A stretch of DNA of 64,000 nt from Prochlorococcus sp. AG-388-A01 (lineage in GTDB: Bacteria > Cyanobacteriota > Cyanobacteriia > PCC-6307 > Cyanobiaceae). Both the position numbers and the translations under genes were made by a program. The notes below the pieces were generated by a model. The model saw nothing but the letters and a program-made list of their open reading frames with translations, was not told the origin of the DNA and searched no databases. The stretch spans positions 18,843 to 82,842 of the forward strand of contig QCGK01000007.1 of NCBI GenBank assembly GCA_003279945.1. The letters run 5' to 3'. Positions 7,819 to 20,622 of this stretch are shown one piece after another; the stretch's first letter is position 1; every line of letters starts with the position of its first letter.

Positions 7819-8446
7819 ATACATTTTCGCTTGAGACTGAACTTTCTGAACCTTCTTGCTGAGATAATTCAGATCTCGCTTTTTCTGCACTTTTTCTTAA
7901 GGCCTCTAATCTGTCCTCAAAGAAACATCTTTTTTTCTTTTTTCTAGTTTTCTCAATTAATTCCTTTAGTGCTCCACCAAGACTTTTATAGGCATTCGGT
8001 ATGCTATATCCAAATCTGCAAGCAAGATCTATGGCTCTTTCATCTGCTAAAACTGCATCTTGAAGTTTTTTTTCAGAATTGTTCTTTAAATATAATCTAT
8101 ATCCTGCAAAACTTGATAAACCTAGCGCAAGTAATAAAAGTAAGCCATCTTGAACCCACAATTCACCTATTGCGCCTCCAAGTCCTATGGCAAGAGCTGC
8201 CATTTCCCATCCATCTCTAGGTATTGTGTCATTTTGAATTTTCCCAACTTCGTGCCAAAAAAGTAAATTTCTGTGGTCAATAGCAAAGTTATCCCATTCC
8301 TCCATATCTATTTGGATTTCTACTTCGTCACGACCAATTTCCTCAAGTGTTATTAAAGGCGGGTCTATAGCAGCAGCAGCTTCAATAAATACCCAACTTT
8401 CATTCTCTGGAGGCAACAAACTTTTAAGTCGCTGAAGTTCGCTCAT
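7808..8446 (-). CDS. DUF3318 domain protein
   Basis: A 212-residue cyanobacterial protein. It has an N-terminal acidic half containing the conserved LLPPENESWVFIEAA and DHRNLLFWHEVGKIQND segments, then two short membrane spans (about residues 83-117). A basic, coiled-coil-prone C-terminal third ends in a Ser-rich tail. The family is restricted to cyanobacteria and its function is unknown. It heads the run DUF3318 - rsfS - ycf36 - asparaginase and is divergent from carB with a gap of about 108 bp. Confidence 0.85.
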   Translation of the reverse strand: MSELQRLKSLLPPENESWVFIEAAAAIDPPLITLEEIGRDEVEIQIDMEEWDNFAIDHRNLLFWHEVGKIQNDTIPRDGWEMAALAIGLGGAIGELWVQDGLLLLLALGLSSFAGYRLYLKNNSEKKLQDAVLADERAIDLACRFGYSIPNAYKSLGGALKELIEKTRKKKKRCFFEDRLEALRKSAEKARSELSQQEGSESSVSSENVYGQ

Positions 8447-8554
8447 AAAAAATTAATTTCTTTCAATACTATAGAAACAAATGTTGCTTTTCAAGTAACT
8501 TGATTAACATCTGATGATTTATAAGTAGCATGAGATAAATGCAAGTTTTAAATT

Positions 8555-11500
8555 ATGCCTCAAAGAGGTGATCTTAGAAAAATTCTTATTTTAGGTTCAG
8601 GACCGATTGTTATAGGGCAAGCTTGCGAATTTGATTATTCTGGTACTCAGGCTTGTAAAGCTTTAAGAAAAGCTGGTTATGAAATTATCTTGATAAATTC
8701 AAATCCTGCATCGATAATGACTGATCCTGAGATAGCAAGCAAAACATATATTGAACCATTGACTCCTGAAATCGTTTCCCAGATCATTTTAAGGGAAAAA
8801 CCTGATGCAATTCTTCCCACAATGGGAGGTCAAACTGCTTTGAATCTTGCGGTTAAATTATCAGAGTCAGATTTCTTAATTAAAAATAATGTTGAATTAA
8901 TAGGTGCTGATTTAAGAGCGATACATAAAGCTGAAGATAGAAAATTGTTTAAAGAATCTATGGAGAAAATAAATGTAAACGTATGTCCCTCTGGTATAGC
9001 ATCTAATCTAACTGAAGCTATAGAAGTATCAAAAACAATTAATTCTTATCCTCTCATAATTAGGCCAGCATTTACTTTAGGAGGTGTAGGGGGCGGAATT
9101 GCGTATAACCTTGAAGAATTTGTTGAATTGTGCAAGACAGGTTTAGAGGAAAGTCCTAGCAATCAAATATTGATCGAAAAATCTCTTATTGGATGGAAGG
9201 AGTTTGAATTAGAAGTTATGAGAGATACTGCAGACAACGTAGTAATTGTTTGCAGTATTGAAAATTTAGATCCAATGGGTGTTCATACTGGAGATTCGAT
9301 TACTGTAGCTCCGGCACAGACCTTAACAGACAAGGAATATCAAAGATTGAGGGATTTATCAATAAAAATTATTAGAGAGGTGGGAGTGGAGACTGGAGGG
9401 AGTAATATTCAATTTGCGATAAATCCAAACAATGGAGAAGTAATTGTCATAGAAATGAATCCTCGTGTAAGTAGATCCTCTGCTTTGGCAAGTAAAGCAA
9501 CTGGATTTCCAATAGCTAAGATTGCGGCCTTATTATCTGTGGGCTATACACTTGATGAAATTATTAATGATATTACAAAAAAAACACCTGCTTGTTTTGA
9601 ACCATCCATTGATTATGTTGTTACCAAAATCCCCAGATTTGCTTTTGAAAAGTTTAAAGGATCGTCAAACATCTTAAGCACTGCAATGAAATCAGTTGGT
9701 GAGTCAATGGCAATTGGTCGTTCTTTTGAAGAATCTTTTCAGAAAGCACTAAGATCCCTAGAAGTAGGTATTTTGGGGTGGGAATGCGATGTAATAGATG
9801 AATTTAAGAACGAGAATGACTTGCTGAATAGTTTGAGAACCCCTACATCTGAAAGAATTCTCATAGTTAAAAAAGCTATGCAGCTTGGAAAAACTAATTC
9901 TTATATTCAAAAAGTAACTAATATTGATTTATGGTTTATTGAAAAACTGCGTAATATTTATAATTTTGAACATGATTTCTTGAGTGAAAAAGAACTTCAT
10001 GATCTAAATAGAGATTTAATATTACATGCTAAACAATTAGGTTTTTCAGATAAACAGATAGCAAAGTTAACTAATTCTCAGTTTTTTGAAGTAAGGAATT
10101 ATAGAAAAAGTTTGAATATTATACCAATATATAAAACGGTTGATACTTGTTCTGCAGAGTTCTCATCCTCAACTCCTTACCATTATTCAACTTACGAAGA
10201 GTCTTTTATTAATTTAAATTCTCAAATTTTAGATAACGAGATTTCAAAAAGTAATAAATCAAAAAAAATAATGATTCTGGGAGGAGGTCCAAACAGGATT
10301 GGTCAGGGAATAGAGTTTGATTACTGTTGTTGTCATGCTTCATATCAAGCTTCTAAAAATGGATACCAAACAATAATGGTAAACAGTAATCCTGAAACTG
10401 TATCAACTGACTACGATACAAGCGATATTTTATATTTTGAGCCGGTAACTTTGGAGGATGTGCTTAATATCATAGAAGCTGAAAATCCTTATGGTTTGAT
10501 TGTACAATTTGGTGGTCAAACTCCTCTAAAGTTATCGTTACCTTTATTTGAGTGGCTGAAATCTAATGATGGATTAAGAACTGGATCAATAATTCTTGGT
10601 ACTTCGCCACTATCGATTGATTTAGCAGAAGATAGAGAGGAATTTACTAAAATACTTGAGGAATTAAATATTAGGCAACCTTTAAATGGAATTGCTCGTA
10701 ATCAAAATGAAGCACAATCGGTAGCTAATCATATTGGATTCCCATTAGTTGTAAGACCCTCCTATGTTTTAGGCGGAAGAGCCATGGAAATTGTTAAAGA
10801 TGAGCATGAATTATCTAGATACATCTCTGAGGCAGTTAAGGTATCTCCTGATCATCCTATTCTTCTTGATCAATATTTGAATAATGCTATTGAGATAGAT
10901 GTTGATGCTTTATGTGATTCTCAAGGTTCGGTTGTAATTGCTGGTCTAATGGAACATGTAGAACCAGCAGGAATTCACTCTGGAGATTCAGCTTGCTGTT
11001 TACCATCGATTTCTCTTTCAAAATCTACTCTAGATACTGTAAAAAAATGGACCAAATTAATAGCAAAAAGATTAGATGTAGTTGGTTTGATCAATCTGCA
11101 ATTCGCATTGACGAATTTAAATAATGAAGAAAAAAAATTATTTATTCTTGAGGCAAATCCTAGAGCTTCAAGGACTGTTCCCTTTGTTTCAAAAGCCATA
11201 GGTAAACCAGTTGCAAAATTAGCTACTCAGTTAATGCAGGGCTTTACGTTAGAAGATATTAATTTTACAGAAGAATTTTCTCCAAAATATCAGGCAGTTA
11301 AAGAAGCTGTTTTGCCTTTCAAAAGATTTCCTGGATCTGATACTCTCCTTGGCCCGGAAATGAGATCTACTGGAGAAGTAATGGGTTTAGCTAAAGATTT
11401 CGGAATTGCTTATGCTAAGTCAGAATTAGCTGCAGGAAATGGTGTTCCTTCTGAGGGAGTCGCTTTTTTGTCTACTAATGATTTAGATAAAAAAAACCTT

Positions 11501-11851
11501 GAAGAAATTGCTAAGGAATTGTTAATTTTAGGATTTAAATTAATTGCAACTAAAGGTACCGCTTCTTATTTAGTTGATTTAGGCATAAAAGTTGAAGAAG
11601 TACTGAAAGTACATGAAGGTAGACCAAATATTGAGGACCTAATTCGTTCAGGACTAGTTCAGTTAGTAATTAATACTCCAATAGGATCTCAGGCTCTTCA
11701 TGATGACGCATATTTAAGACGTGCTGCTTTAGAATACAATATTCCAACTTTTACAACCATTCCTGGAGCCAAGGCGGCAATAAAAGCAATCAAATCCCTG
11801 CGAAGTAATAAAATTGATACTTATTCTCTACAAGAAATCCATAATTACTAA
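8555..11851 (+). CDS. carB: carbamoyl-phosphate synthase large subunit
   Basis: At 1098 residues the protein has the full CarB length and the duplicated ATP-grasp layout. The first half opens with [21 protein letters not shown], and the second with [21 protein letters not shown] near residue 573. Conserved glycine-rich and metal-site segments ([47 protein letters not shown]) are intact. An allosteric MGS-like domain forms the last 150 residues. It makes carbamoyl phosphate for pyrimidines and arginine with the glutaminase CarA, which is not encoded in this window. Confidence 0.98.
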   Translation: MPQRGDLRKILILGSGPIVIGQACEFDYSGTQACKALRKAGYEIILINSNPASIMTDPEIASKTYIEPLTPEIVSQIILREKPDAILPTMGGQTALNLAVKLSESDFLIKNNVELIGADLRAIHKAEDRKLFKESMEKINVNVCPSGIASNLTEAIEVSKTINSYPLIIRPAFTLGGVGGGIAYNLEEFVELCKTGLEESPSNQILIEKSLIGWKEFELEVMRDTADNVVIVCSIENLDPMGVHTGDSITVAPAQTLTDKEYQRLRDLSIKIIREVGVETGGSNIQFAINPNNGEVIVIEMNPRVSRSSALASKATGFPIAKIAALLSVGYTLDEIINDITKKTPACFEPSIDYVVTKIPRFAFEKFKGSSNILSTAMKSVGESMAIGRSFEESFQKALRSLEVGILGWECDVIDEFKNENDLLNSLRTPTSERILIVKKAMQLGKTNSYIQKVTNIDLWFIEKLRNIYNFEHDFLSEKELHDLNRDLILHAKQLGFSDKQIAKLTNSQFFEVRNYRKSLNIIPIYKTVDTCSAEFSSSTPYHYSTYEESFINLNSQILDNEISKSNKSKKIMILGGGPNRIGQGIEFDYCCCHASYQASKNGYQTIMVNSNPETVSTDYDTSDILYFEPVTLEDVLNIIEAENPYGLIVQFGGQTPLKLSLPLFEWLKSNDGLRTGSIILGTSPLSIDLAEDREEFTKILEELNIRQPLNGIARNQNEAQSVANHIGFPLVVRPSYVLGGRAMEIVKDEHELSRYISEAVKVSPDHPILLDQYLNNAIEIDVDALCDSQGSVVIAGLMEHVEPAGIHSGDSACCLPSISLSKSTLDTVKKWTKLIAKRLDVVGLINLQFALTNLNNEEKKLFILEANPRASRTVPFVSKAIGKPVAKLATQLMQGFTLEDINFTEEFSPKYQAVKEAVLPFKRFPGSDTLLGPEMRSTGEVMGLAKDFGIAYAKSELAAGNGVPSEGVAFLSTNDLDKKNLEEIAKELLILGFKLIATKGTASYLVDLGIKVEEVLKVHEGRPNIEDLIRSGLVQLVINTPIGSQALHDDAYLRRAALEYNIPTFTTIPGAKAAIKAIKSLRSNKIDTYSLQEIHNY

Positions 11852-11854
11852 AAT

Positions 11855-12073
11855 TTACTCTAACTTTTTTAGCTTTTCTCTTAGTTGATTTGCTAAAGAG
11901 TTTCTACTAATTGAAAGTAATTTCAATGTATCTTCATGCATTTTGAGTTGTGTTTCCGCTATTTGCAATCCTTTTATAGATTCTTTTATGTCATTAGAAA
12001 GTTCATTTATCAAATATTTTTTTCCTTCAAAGGTTAAAACTGGATTGCTAGGATCGTTAGTCTTCTCACTCAT
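11855..12073 (-). CDS. DUF6447-like small protein, 72 aa
   Basis: A 72-residue soluble protein with a conserved-looking N-terminal segment (PVLTFEGKKYLINELS) followed by a long amphipathic helix (about residues 27-72) suited to coiled-coil formation. This pattern matches a small family common in picocyanobacteria, DUF6447 as I recall it. It is convergent with carB, 3 bp away, and lies 30 bp downstream of the ABC exporter gene on the same strand. Function unknown. Confidence 0.6.
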   Translation of the reverse strand: MSEKTNDPSNPVLTFEGKKYLINELSNDIKESIKGLQIAETQLKMHEDTLKLLSISRNSLANQLREKLKKLE

Positions 12074-12103
12074 GGATTTAACTTTTTAATAAATTAAATA
12101 TAA

Positions 12104-13810
12104 CTATAATTTCTTAATCAATTGCTTTTCACATAATTCTTTATAAATCCCTTTTTTCTTAAGCAAATCAATATGTTTACCAGTCTCAATAATTTCACCC
12201 TTATCAAAGACGACTATTTTGTCGGCCTCTTGTGTAGTGGCTAATCTATGAGCAATTACAAGAACAGTTCTATTTTTCATAGCTCTATTAAGACCTTCTT
12301 GCACTTCTGATTCTGATTCGGCATCTAAAGCACTCGTCGCTTCATCTAAAAGAAGAATTGATGGGTTCCCTAGTATAGCCCTTGCAATTGCTATTCTCTG
12401 GATCTGCCCCCCTGAGAAATTAGAACCTCTTTCAGTTATCATGGTTTCATACTTATCTGGAAGCTTTTGAATGAAGTGGTGAGCATTCGCTTTTTTTGCT
12501 GATTCTACAACTTCTTCTTTGGTAAAATTTCTACCCATTTTTATTACATCAACAATTTTACCGGAAAATAAAAATGGTTGTTGTTGGACTAGTGCAATTT
12601 TTTTTCTAATATCTTTTGTATTTAATAATTTTAGATTTTCATCATCAATAAAAATGTTTCCACTATTTGGAGTTATAAATTTTAATATCAAAGCCATCAT
12701 TGTGCTTTTACCAGCCCCAGAAGCTCCAACAAAAGCTGTAACTTCCCCATTTTTAATCTCTAAATTTATATTTTTAAGAACTTGATTATTTTTTTTATAT
12801 TCAAAATTAACTTTTTTAAAAATTATTTTACCTTCAATATTGGATATTCTTTTTAAGTTTTTTTTATTATCTTCTGTAGGTTCTAGATTTATGTTTTTCA
12901 ACCTTTTTATCGATGCTTCTGCCTGTTTGTAGTCATTAAAATTTGTGCTTACATGACTTATTGGATCAATAAGCATTAATATCGCAGCAAAAAAACTACT
13001 AAATTCTTCACTAGTTAGGAGCCCTAGATTTATTCTTGCTGCTCCTAAACCTAATATTGCTAAAATTCCAAATGCTTCTATAAATCCTACAATTGGATGC
13101 TGAAATGCAAGTAATTTTAATGTTTTATATTTTGCTTTTTTATTTGCGCTTAATCTTCGTTTAAATCTGTTTTCAATCCAATTTTCAGCAGCAAAAGCTC
13201 TAATGGTCGACATTCCATTTATAGATTCACCAATTAAACCTGCTAACTCACTTGTAGATTCTTGACTTTTTTCAGATGCTAGTAAAACTCTTCTACCAAA
13301 ACTATTAACTGATAGGACAATTAATGGAGCCAACACAAATGTTGACAATGTTAGTGACCAATCTAAGTAAAACATATATATTATTACCGCTAATAGTTGT
13401 AATGTACACGGTATTGTATCCTGCGCTGTTTTATAAATAACCTCGCTTACCCTATCTGCATCTTCTGTAAGTCTATATGTGATATCTCCGGCTGAAATCT
13501 TTTCAACAGAATTCATATTTATTTTTTGAATTTTGCTGAATAAATTTTCTCTCATTACTTCACTTATCTCTAAAGAAGGCTTTGCTATAAAAACATCCTG
13601 TCCAAATTGTGCAGTTTTTTGAATTAAAAATACCAATAAAGATTTTACTATTATGATAGATACTTTAGAAAGATCACCAGAGCCGATTGCTGGAATTAAG
13701 TTTCCAGCTAAATAAGCTAACAAAGGCCAACAAGCTACGTAAATAAGCATGCATAGAAACCCTTTTGAAAATCTACTTGAATACGGTCTGACTGGAGGTA
13801 TCAATCGCAA
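12104..13810 (-). CDS. ABC exporter, fused membrane and ATPase domains (MsbA/multidrug type)
   Basis: A 568-residue half-transporter. Six membrane spans occupy about residues 15-310. The nucleotide-binding domain follows with Walker A GASGAGKST (about 365), signature FSGGQ (about 470), Walker B ILLLDEATSALD (about 490) and the H-loop IAHRLAT. The architecture is that of homodimeric lipid or drug exporters. Cyanobacterial relatives are annotated as multidrug or lipid A exporters, but the substrate is unknown. The lptC gene elsewhere in the window means this cell makes an LPS-bearing outer membrane, compatible with a lipid-flippase role. Confidence 0.9.
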   Translation of the reverse strand: MRLIPPVRPYSSRFSKGFLCMLIYVACWPLLAYLAGNLIPAIGSGDLSKVSIIIVKSLLVFLIQKTAQFGQDVFIAKPSLEISEVMRENLFSKIQKINMNSVEKISAGDITYRLTEDADRVSEVIYKTAQDTIPCTLQLLAVIIYMFYLDWSLTLSTFVLAPLIVLSVNSFGRRVLLASEKSQESTSELAGLIGESINGMSTIRAFAAENWIENRFKRRLSANKKAKYKTLKLLAFQHPIVGFIEAFGILAILGLGAARINLGLLTSEEFSSFFAAILMLIDPISHVSTNFNDYKQAEASIKRLKNINLEPTEDNKKNLKRISNIEGKIIFKKVNFEYKKNNQVLKNINLEIKNGEVTAFVGASGAGKSTMMALILKFITPNSGNIFIDDENLKLLNTKDIRKKIALVQQQPFLFSGKIVDVIKMGRNFTKEEVVESAKKANAHHFIQKLPDKYETMITERGSNFSGGQIQRIAIARAILGNPSILLLDEATSALDAESESEVQEGLNRAMKNRTVLVIAHRLATTQEADKIVVFDKGEIIETGKHIDLLKKKGIYKELCEKQLIKKL

Positions 13811-13867
13811 GATATTATATGTTTATTATTTCTCCTATTTTATCAATTTCTTTTGATTTACAAAACA

Positions 13868-14044
13868 ATGAAATTAGATCAATTTTTAAAATGGAGAAAT
13901 TTGGTATCTTCTGGGGGAGAGGCTAAAGTTTTTATTAAATCTGGTTCTGTCAAAGTCAATGGTTTAATTGAAATTAGAAGAGGAAGAAAATTAAAGAAGG
14001 GAGATAAAGTTATGTTTCTAAAAAATGAATTAATTTTTGAATAG
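13868..14044 (+). CDS. S4-domain RNA-binding protein
   Basis: A small, basic protein consisting almost wholly of one S4 domain: KLDQFLKWRNLVSSGGEAKVFIKSG then VKVNGLIEIRRGRKLKKGD. This matches the YbcJ/YlmH-like free-standing S4 proteins, thought to bind structured RNA, possibly rRNA. I choose the ATG at 13868 (MKLDQFLKW); an upstream ATG at 13853 would add five residues. It is divergent from the ABC exporter gene. Confidence 0.8.
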   Translation: MKLDQFLKWRNLVSSGGEAKVFIKSGSVKVNGLIEIRRGRKLKKGDKVMFLKNELIFE

Positions 14045-14096
14045 TTAGCCTATTCTCCTCGGTTTATATTATTATTATTTTCTTGGAGAAAATATT

Positions 14097-14822
14097 TTGA
14101 GAAAATCTGTTATCGCTGGTAATTGGAAAATGCACATGACTTGTGCAGAAGCTAAATCTTATTTAGAAGAGTTCATACCTTTAATAAAAAATAAAAATGA
14201 TGATCGTAAAATTGTAATAGCTCCGCCATTTACAGCTATTTCTACTTTTTCTAGTCATTCCGATTTTGATTATTTAGAATTATCCAGTCAAAATATCCAT
14301 TGGGAAAATGAAGGGGCATTTACTGCGGAAATATCTCCCAAAATGCTTCTTGAGCATAGAGTCTCATATGCAATAGTCGGTCACAGTGAACCTAGGAAAT
14401 ATTTTAGTGAAAGTGATGAACAAATTAATAAAAGAGCAGTTTTTGCTCAATCTAGTGGCCTTACTCCAATAGTTTGTGTTGGAGAAACGTTAGAACAAAG
14501 AGAGAGAGGAGAAGCTACTAGAGTTATTACAAGACAAGTTGAACAAGGATTAGAAAATACAGATCCCTCAAAATTAATAGTAGCTTATGAACCAATATGG
14601 GCTATTGGAACCGGTAAAACATGTGAGGCTAAAGACGCTAATAAGATATGTTCATTGATTCGAAAATTAATAGGTTTTGATGATGTGATTATTCAATATG
14701 GTGGATCTGTTAAACCTAATAATATTGACGAAATTATGTCAATGAGTGATATAGATGGAGTTTTAGTTGGAGGGGCTTCATTAGATCCTACAAGTTTTGC
14801 AAGAATTACAAATTATCAATAA
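14097..14822 (+). CDS. tpiA: triosephosphate isomerase
   Basis: The 241-residue TIM barrel shows GNWKMH near the N-terminus, catalytic His in [10 protein letters not shown] (about residue 94), the catalytic Glu in [12 protein letters not shown] (about 160) and the phosphate-binding GGSVKP near 202. It interconverts glyceraldehyde-3-phosphate and dihydroxyacetone phosphate in the Calvin cycle and glycolysis. The start is a TTG preceded by a good GGAG ribosome binding site 8 bp upstream, and no in-frame ATG would keep the conserved N-terminus. It overlaps the next gene by 26 bp. Confidence 0.97.
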   Translation: MRKSVIAGNWKMHMTCAEAKSYLEEFIPLIKNKNDDRKIVIAPPFTAISTFSSHSDFDYLELSSQNIHWENEGAFTAEISPKMLLEHRVSYAIVGHSEPRKYFSESDEQINKRAVFAQSSGLTPIVCVGETLEQRERGEATRVITRQVEQGLENTDPSKLIVAYEPIWAIGTGKTCEAKDANKICSLIRKLIGFDDVIIQYGGSVKPNNIDEIMSMSDIDGVLVGGASLDPTSFARITNYQ

Positions 14823-15651
14823 GGAAAAACCATGGCCAAAAGGCTGGGGACAAAAAACTTCAATTATGGGAGTTATTAATTTAACTCCTGATTCATTTAG
14901 TGATGGTGGAGATTTAAATTCTTCAAAAAAAGTTTTAGATCAAGTTAAATATTTTTTGCGTAATGATGTGGATGTTATTGATCTTGGTGCCCAGAGTACG
15001 AGGCCTGGGGCTGAAGAAGTTGGATCTAATATTGAAATTAAAAGATTGATCCCATATTTGAAATTAATAAAATCTGAATATCCAGATGTTTTAATTTCTA
15101 TTGATACTTTTAATTCTGAGGTAGCTAACGAAGCTCTTTTAAATGGCGCTAATTGGATAAATGATGTTACTGGAGGAAGAAGGGATAAGGAAATTTTGGA
15201 TGTTGTTTCAAAATTCAACTGCCCATATGTCATAACTCATAGTCGTGGCAATAGTCAAAATATGAATGAACTTTCTAAATATGAGAATGTATTAACTGAA
15301 GTTAAATGCTCACTTGAAACTTTGATTAAAAAAGCTTTAGATAAAAACATATCAAGAAACAATATAATTGTTGATCCTGGAATTGGGTTTTCTAAAAATA
15401 TAGATCAAAATCTGGAAATTTTAAGAAACTTGGAAGTATTTAAAAACTTAAATTTTCCAATTTTAATTGGAGCATCAAGGAAAAGGTTTATAGGGGAAAT
15501 TTTAAATGAAATGAATCCTAAAGAAAGAGATATTGGGACATTAGCAATAAGTTGTCTCTGTTCACATTTACATATTGATATTGTGAGAGTTCATAATGTA
15601 AAAATGAATTCTCAAATCCTAAAAGTTGCTGATAGGATTTACAGGAAGTAG
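14797..15651 (+). CDS. folP: dihydropteroate synthase
   Basis: The product carries the DHPS hallmarks: [32 protein letters not shown], and a C-terminal pterin/phosphate site (GASRKRFIG). It joins dihydropterin pyrophosphate with p-aminobenzoate in folate synthesis. The TTG start at 14797 lies inside the end of tpiA. The next in-frame ATG falls within the conserved core (MGVINL) and would be too short at the N-terminus, so TTG is preferred. Translational coupling with tpiA is likely. Confidence 0.95.
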   Translation: MQELQIINKEKPWPKGWGQKTSIMGVINLTPDSFSDGGDLNSSKKVLDQVKYFLRNDVDVIDLGAQSTRPGAEEVGSNIEIKRLIPYLKLIKSEYPDVLISIDTFNSEVANEALLNGANWINDVTGGRRDKEILDVVSKFNCPYVITHSRGNSQNMNELSKYENVLTEVKCSLETLIKKALDKNISRNNIIVDPGIGFSKNIDQNLEILRNLEVFKNLNFPILIGASRKRFIGEILNEMNPKERDIGTLAISCLCSHLHIDIVRVHNVKMNSQILKVADRIYRK

Positions 15652-15659
15652 AGAGATTA

Positions 15660-18600
15660 TTATTCCTTTACTCCTTCAATTTTATCCTCTACCTCTTGGT
15701 AAAGTTCTTTCAACTTTTCTATATTTTCGTCTGAAGTTTCCCAATATCCTCTTCCATTAACTTCTAGTAATGTCCCTACAATTCTTCTAAAACTATTAGG
15801 ATTTAGTTCCATTAATCTTTTTCTCATCTCCTCGTCATTTATAAATGTTTCATTAGTTTCCTCATATACAAAATTATCAACTTGGCCACTTGTTGCACTC
15901 CAACCCAGAGTGTAATTAAGCCTGTTAGAAAGCTCTCTTACTCCCTCATAACCAGATTTGAGCATACCTTCATACCATTTAGGGTTAAGAAGTTTAGTTC
16001 TTGAGTCTAACCTAATGGTTTCTCCAAGTGTCCTGACTTGAGCATTAGAAGTAGTGGTATCTGCTATGTAGCTACTTGGTTCTTTACCGTCATCTCTTAA
16101 CGTTTTAATTAATTTGGTTGGATCTGAATCAAAATAATGACTTACATCAGTGAGTGAAATTTCAGAAGAATCAAGATTTTGGAATGTAACATCAGCTGTT
16201 TTCATTACAGATTCAAATACTTCTCTTTTCTGATTCATTTCGCCAGGATTATCTGCATTGAAGGCATATGTCTTGCGAGATAAATACATTTCTTGTAATT
16301 CATTTTCCTCCTCCCAAGTAGAATTTTCTACAGCTAAGTTAACATTTGAGCTATAACTACCACTTGCATTAGAGAATACTCTTGCAGAAGCTTCTCTGAT
16401 AGATGTTCCTTCTTTTTCTGCTTGTTCTAACGAATGCTTTCTTACAAAATTTGATTCCAAAGGCTCATCAGCCTCGGCCGCTAATTTGACTGCCTGATCT
16501 ATTAATGCCATTTGATTAATAAATAGATCTCTAAATACTCCTGAACAGTTAACAACTACATCTATTCTTGGTCTGCCTAATTCTTCTAATGAGATTAACT
16601 CTAATTTGTTTATTCTTCCAACAGAGTCTGGTTTTGGTTTTACCCCTACAAACCATAAGATTTGTGCAAGCGATTCTCCATAAGTTTTGATGTTGTCAGT
16701 CCCCCAGAGAACACAAGCAATTGTTTCAGGCCAAGTTCCTTGTTCTTCCTTTTGTCTTTCAATTAATTTGTCTACGACAGACTTTGCTGCAGCGACTGCT
16801 GCTGTAGTTGGAATTGATTGAGGATCAAGTGCATGAATATTTTTACCACTTGGTAAAACACCTGGATTTCTTATGGGATCTCCACCTGGTCCAGGTAATA
16901 CATAATTGCCATCCAATGCTTTAATTAGGCTATCCATTTCTTTGTCTGCACAGACCTGTTCCAAACAGAAAAGTAAATAATCAAATAATTTATTTAATTC
17001 TTTCTGATTTACTTCATTAAATCCATTTAATCTACAAACTCTTAGCCATGGAGTTGGTAAATTCATACCAAATACTTTAAGAAAGTCGAATAGTTTAGAG
17101 AGAAGTGATTTTTCTAAATAAACTCTGCCTTCTACAATTTTCAAAGAGTTAACCATTGCAAAAATCGATTCTCTTGCTGTCTTTATGATTTTTTCATTTA
17201 ACTCTACAAATTTGAGTTCACCTTTATTATTACCATCATAAATTTGATCAATAGCCATATCCATTGATTCTGCCAATAGTCCAGGAAGAGATCTTAAGCC
17301 TTCTTGCTCTCTTTCTAAAGATGCAATGTTTACAAGTGTTGCTACAGCTTCTTCTGCAGTTGGTGCTTCTCCAATTGTATGAAGACCACATGGCAATAGT
17401 CTACTTTCTATTTCCATCAACTGTTTATAGATGTTCCCAACAAATAAATCTCTTTCATCTAGTGAAAGTTCTTCTACGTCTTCTGATGGAAGTTCAACAT
17501 CTTTATCAAGGTTACATTGTTTAGATGTCTCAACTATTGCATTAACAATCTGAATACCCCTACTATTTTCTCTTAGTTGTTGATAAGAACCGACAAGTTC
17601 ACTTAGCTCTTTAAGCCCTTTGTAAAGTCCTGCATTTTCTGCTGGAGGAGTAAGGTAACTAATAGTTGAAGCGTACCCTCTTCTCTTTGCGATCGTTGCT
17701 TCAGAAGGATTATTTGCTGCATAGTAATATAAATTAGGCAATGATCCAATTAGAGAATCCGGATAGCATGTTTCACTCATACCCATCTGTTTACCTGGCA
17801 TAAATTCAAGCGAACCATGAGTCCCAAAATGCAGAACAGCATCAGCACCCCAGATTTTTTCTACATAAGTATAGTAAGCAGCAAAACCATGATGAGGACT
17901 TGCACTTCTAGAATAAAGTAATCTCATTGGATCACCTTCATAACCAAATGTTGGTTGAACACCTATAAAAACATTTCCGAAATGTTTTCCATAGATAAGT
18001 AGATTTTGTCCGTCGCTATTTAGATTCCCAGGGGGTTTACCCCAATTCTCTTCAAGTCTATTTGAATATGGTGTGAACTCTTCATATTCTTTTACTGACA
18101 TTTTATGAGCAATATTTAATTCTGGTGAACCATTCATTGCTTCTGGGTTGTTAATGACTTTTTCCATTAATTCTTTTGAATTACTTGGTAGGTCATCAAT
18201 TTGGTACCCTTTTGATTTCATTTCTAGGAGTACTCTATAAATTGAACCAAAAACATTCAAGTATGCAGCTGTGCCCACATTCCCTTTGTCTGGAGGAAAA
18301 CTAAATACTGTAATAGCTAATTTCTTTTCTTTTCTTTGCTTTACCCTTAAGGTGGACCATTTAATAGCTCTTTCAGCGATTACATCAACTCGATCTTGAA
18401 GTGTGTGTGCCTTACCTGTCGCATCATCTCTACCTGATAAAATGATAGGTTCTATAGCACCATCCAGCTCAGGAATTGCAATTTGAAGTGCTACCTGAAC
18501 TGGGTGTAGGCCAAGATCACTATCTTCCCATTCTTGAGTGGTTTGAAAGACTAAGGGAAGTGCGACCATGTAAGGTCTATTTAGTCTTTTTAAAGCTTCA

Positions 18601-19670
18601 ATAGCTTTGGGATGATCCTGTCTTGCTGGGCCTCCAACTAGTGCAAATCCTGTTAGAGATACAACCCCATCTACTATAGGTAGGTCTTTATTAATTGAAT
18701 CATAATAGAATTCATTTACTGGCTTAGAAAAATCTAGCCCTCCACAAAAGATAGGAAGCACTCTTGCTCCTCTGTATTCCAATTCTTGAATAACCGCAAC
18801 GTAATGAGCATCATCTCCAGTTACTATATGGCTCCTTTGTAGCACTAATCCTATTGTTGGTGTTTTATCATCTTTAGGTTTTATATCCTTCCTGTTATTT
18901 TCCCAATTCTGATATTCTTTCAAACTTTCGAACATACAGGGAGCTAAGGGATGCCATATACCTAAATCTGGGAAGGTTTCAGGATCTTGTATTTTGAATT
19001 CATCTATTTGATCTTTTATGTCTTCTGAAACTGCATATTTTTCAGAGATCATTAACAAAAAGTTTTTTAAATTTTCAGTGGTACCACCTAACCAGTACTG
19101 AAAACTCAGAATGAATGTTCTTGCATCTTGTGCTTTTTCTACTGGTAGATATTTAAGTATCGATGGGAGTGTATTCAATAATTTCAACATTGAATCTTGG
19201 AAGCTAGCTCCATCAGATTCTTTTTTCTTTTTTATTAAATCTCCAATAATACTTTTAGATTGACCAAGTTGAGCCATGCTAAATGAACCTAACTTATTTA
19301 ATCTCATTACCTCGGGCATAGAGGGAAAGATAATTGATGCTTTAAGCTTGTCTTTGTATGGAGAAACTGCATCAACTACTTTTTGTGCAAGATCTTCTAT
19401 AAAAATCAGGGAAGCAACAAATATATCTGCATTTGCAATGTCAGCTTTAAAATCTGCAAAATTACTTTCATTTCTAAGCTCTTCGATGAGATAGCCACTA
19501 AGATCTATACCTATTGGACCATTCATTTTATTTATAGACTTTGCAGCTTCCGATAAGGAATTTTGGTATTGTGGCTCAAGGACAACATAAACTGCTTTTA
19601 TTACAACTTTGTGTTTGTTATCCTCAACAGGAGATACTCTGCGGTTTGCTGAGCGGACCTGCGTAAACAT
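15660..19670 (-). CDS. chlH: magnesium chelatase subunit H
   Basis: At 1336 residues this is the large porphyrin-binding subunit of Mg-chelatase, which with ChlI and ChlD inserts Mg into protoporphyrin IX, the first committed step to (divinyl) chlorophyll. Recognisable segments include [25 protein letters not shown], the [17 protein letters not shown] motif and [14 protein letters not shown]. The C-terminal region carries [14 protein letters not shown]. Length and motif order match cobN/chlH-type proteins of the Mg branch rather than CobN. It is divergent from dapB, with about 100 bp for both promoters. Confidence 0.97.
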   Translation of the reverse strand: MFTQVRSANRRVSPVEDNKHKVVIKAVYVVLEPQYQNSLSEAAKSINKMNGPIGIDLSGYLIEELRNESNFADFKADIANADIFVASLIFIEDLAQKVVDAVSPYKDKLKASIIFPSMPEVMRLNKLGSFSMAQLGQSKSIIGDLIKKKKESDGASFQDSMLKLLNTLPSILKYLPVEKAQDARTFILSFQYWLGGTTENLKNFLLMISEKYAVSEDIKDQIDEFKIQDPETFPDLGIWHPLAPCMFESLKEYQNWENNRKDIKPKDDKTPTIGLVLQRSHIVTGDDAHYVAVIQELEYRGARVLPIFCGGLDFSKPVNEFYYDSINKDLPIVDGVVSLTGFALVGGPARQDHPKAIEALKRLNRPYMVALPLVFQTTQEWEDSDLGLHPVQVALQIAIPELDGAIEPIILSGRDDATGKAHTLQDRVDVIAERAIKWSTLRVKQRKEKKLAITVFSFPPDKGNVGTAAYLNVFGSIYRVLLEMKSKGYQIDDLPSNSKELMEKVINNPEAMNGSPELNIAHKMSVKEYEEFTPYSNRLEENWGKPPGNLNSDGQNLLIYGKHFGNVFIGVQPTFGYEGDPMRLLYSRSASPHHGFAAYYTYVEKIWGADAVLHFGTHGSLEFMPGKQMGMSETCYPDSLIGSLPNLYYYAANNPSEATIAKRRGYASTISYLTPPAENAGLYKGLKELSELVGSYQQLRENSRGIQIVNAIVETSKQCNLDKDVELPSEDVEELSLDERDLFVGNIYKQLMEIESRLLPCGLHTIGEAPTAEEAVATLVNIASLEREQEGLRSLPGLLAESMDMAIDQIYDGNNKGELKFVELNEKIIKTARESIFAMVNSLKIVEGRVYLEKSLLSKLFDFLKVFGMNLPTPWLRVCRLNGFNEVNQKELNKLFDYLLFCLEQVCADKEMDSLIKALDGNYVLPGPGGDPIRNPGVLPSGKNIHALDPQSIPTTAAVAAAKSVVDKLIERQKEEQGTWPETIACVLWGTDNIKTYGESLAQILWFVGVKPKPDSVGRINKLELISLEELGRPRIDVVVNCSGVFRDLFINQMALIDQAVKLAAEADEPLESNFVRKHSLEQAEKEGTSIREASARVFSNASGSYSSNVNLAVENSTWEEENELQEMYLSRKTYAFNADNPGEMNQKREVFESVMKTADVTFQNLDSSEISLTDVSHYFDSDPTKLIKTLRDDGKEPSSYIADTTTSNAQVRTLGETIRLDSRTKLLNPKWYEGMLKSGYEGVRELSNRLNYTLGWSATSGQVDNFVYEETNETFINDEEMRKRLMELNPNSFRRIVGTLLEVNGRGYWETSDENIEKLKELYQEVEDKIEGVKE

Positions 19671-19772
19671 TGATTTTCTTTAAGTATTTCTACCAGACTA
19701 CGAACGAAAAGACGTTATTGTGTGCAATATAAATAGCGTGTAACAACCTTTAAAAAAAATTTTTTAACAAAA

Positions 19773-20621
19773 ATGACTGAAAATTCTAAAAAACCTATAC
19801 CAGTACTAGTATCCGGAGCTTTAGGCAGAATGGGAAGAGAAGTTGTTAATTCTGTATTAAATTCATCAGATTATGAACTTGTCGCAGCAATCGATATAAA
19901 TGAAAAAAATAATGGGTCAAATATTTCTGAATTATTGAAGATAAAAAATTGTGATGTTTTTGTTTCAAATGATTTGGAAGGAACCTTATGTTCTGTTAGT
20001 CAAAATTACAGAAATGAAAATATTAAACCAGTTTTGGTTGACTTTACTCATCCTGATTATGTTTACGAAAATACTAGATCAGCTATCGCATATGGTGTTT
20101 CACCAGTCGTCGGAACCACAGGTCTTACACCTGTTCAAATAAAAGATTTGTCTATTTTTTCTCAAAAAGCATCTGTTGGTTGTGCAATAATCCCTAATTT
20201 CTCAGTAGGAATGGTTCTTCTTCAGCAAGCAGCATCGGTCGCTGCAAGGTTTTATGACAATATTGAATTAATAGAGATGCATCATAATCAAAAAGCTGAT
20301 TCTCCTAGTGGGACTTGTATAAAAACTGCAGAAATGATTGAAGAATATCCAAAAAAATTTAACCAGGATTTAGTAAAAGAGTCTGAGGTATTGAAAGGTG
20401 TGCGAGGAGGGGTAAGAGATTCAGGAATTAATATACATTCTGTACGATTACCAGGATTATTAGCCCATCAGTTAGTAATTATGGGATCTCCAGGCGAAAC
20501 TTACACAATTAAGCATGACACTATTGATAGAAAGGCATATATGCCGGGTGTCTTACAGGCCATAACAAAAATAGGAAATTATGAATCTTTAGTTTATGGA
20601 CTTGAAAAATTGATTTTTTAA
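19773..20621 (+). CDS. dapB: 4-hydroxy-tetrahydrodipicolinate reductase
   Basis: A 282-residue protein with an N-terminal Rossmann motif ([11 protein letters not shown], about residues 13-23), the GTTGL segment, and the DapB signature [14 protein letters not shown] (about residue 168) containing the catalytic His and Lys. It catalyses an NAD(P)H-dependent reduction in the diaminopimelate route to lysine and peptidoglycan. It leads a tight plus-strand run in which the next gene starts one base after its stop. Confidence 0.97.
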   Translation: MTENSKKPIPVLVSGALGRMGREVVNSVLNSSDYELVAAIDINEKNNGSNISELLKIKNCDVFVSNDLEGTLCSVSQNYRNENIKPVLVDFTHPDYVYENTRSAIAYGVSPVVGTTGLTPVQIKDLSIFSQKASVGCAIIPNFSVGMVLLQQAASVAARFYDNIELIEMHHNQKADSPSGTCIKTAEMIEEYPKKFNQDLVKESEVLKGVRGGVRDSGINIHSVRLPGLLAHQLVIMGSPGETYTIKHDTIDRKAYMPGVLQAITKIGNYESLVYGLEKLIF

Positions 20622-20622
20622 A

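Noticed and set aside
7819..7890. N-terminal extension of RsfS
   Set aside because: It only translates the end of the DUF3318 gene in another frame, and the ATG at 7818 fits the family length.
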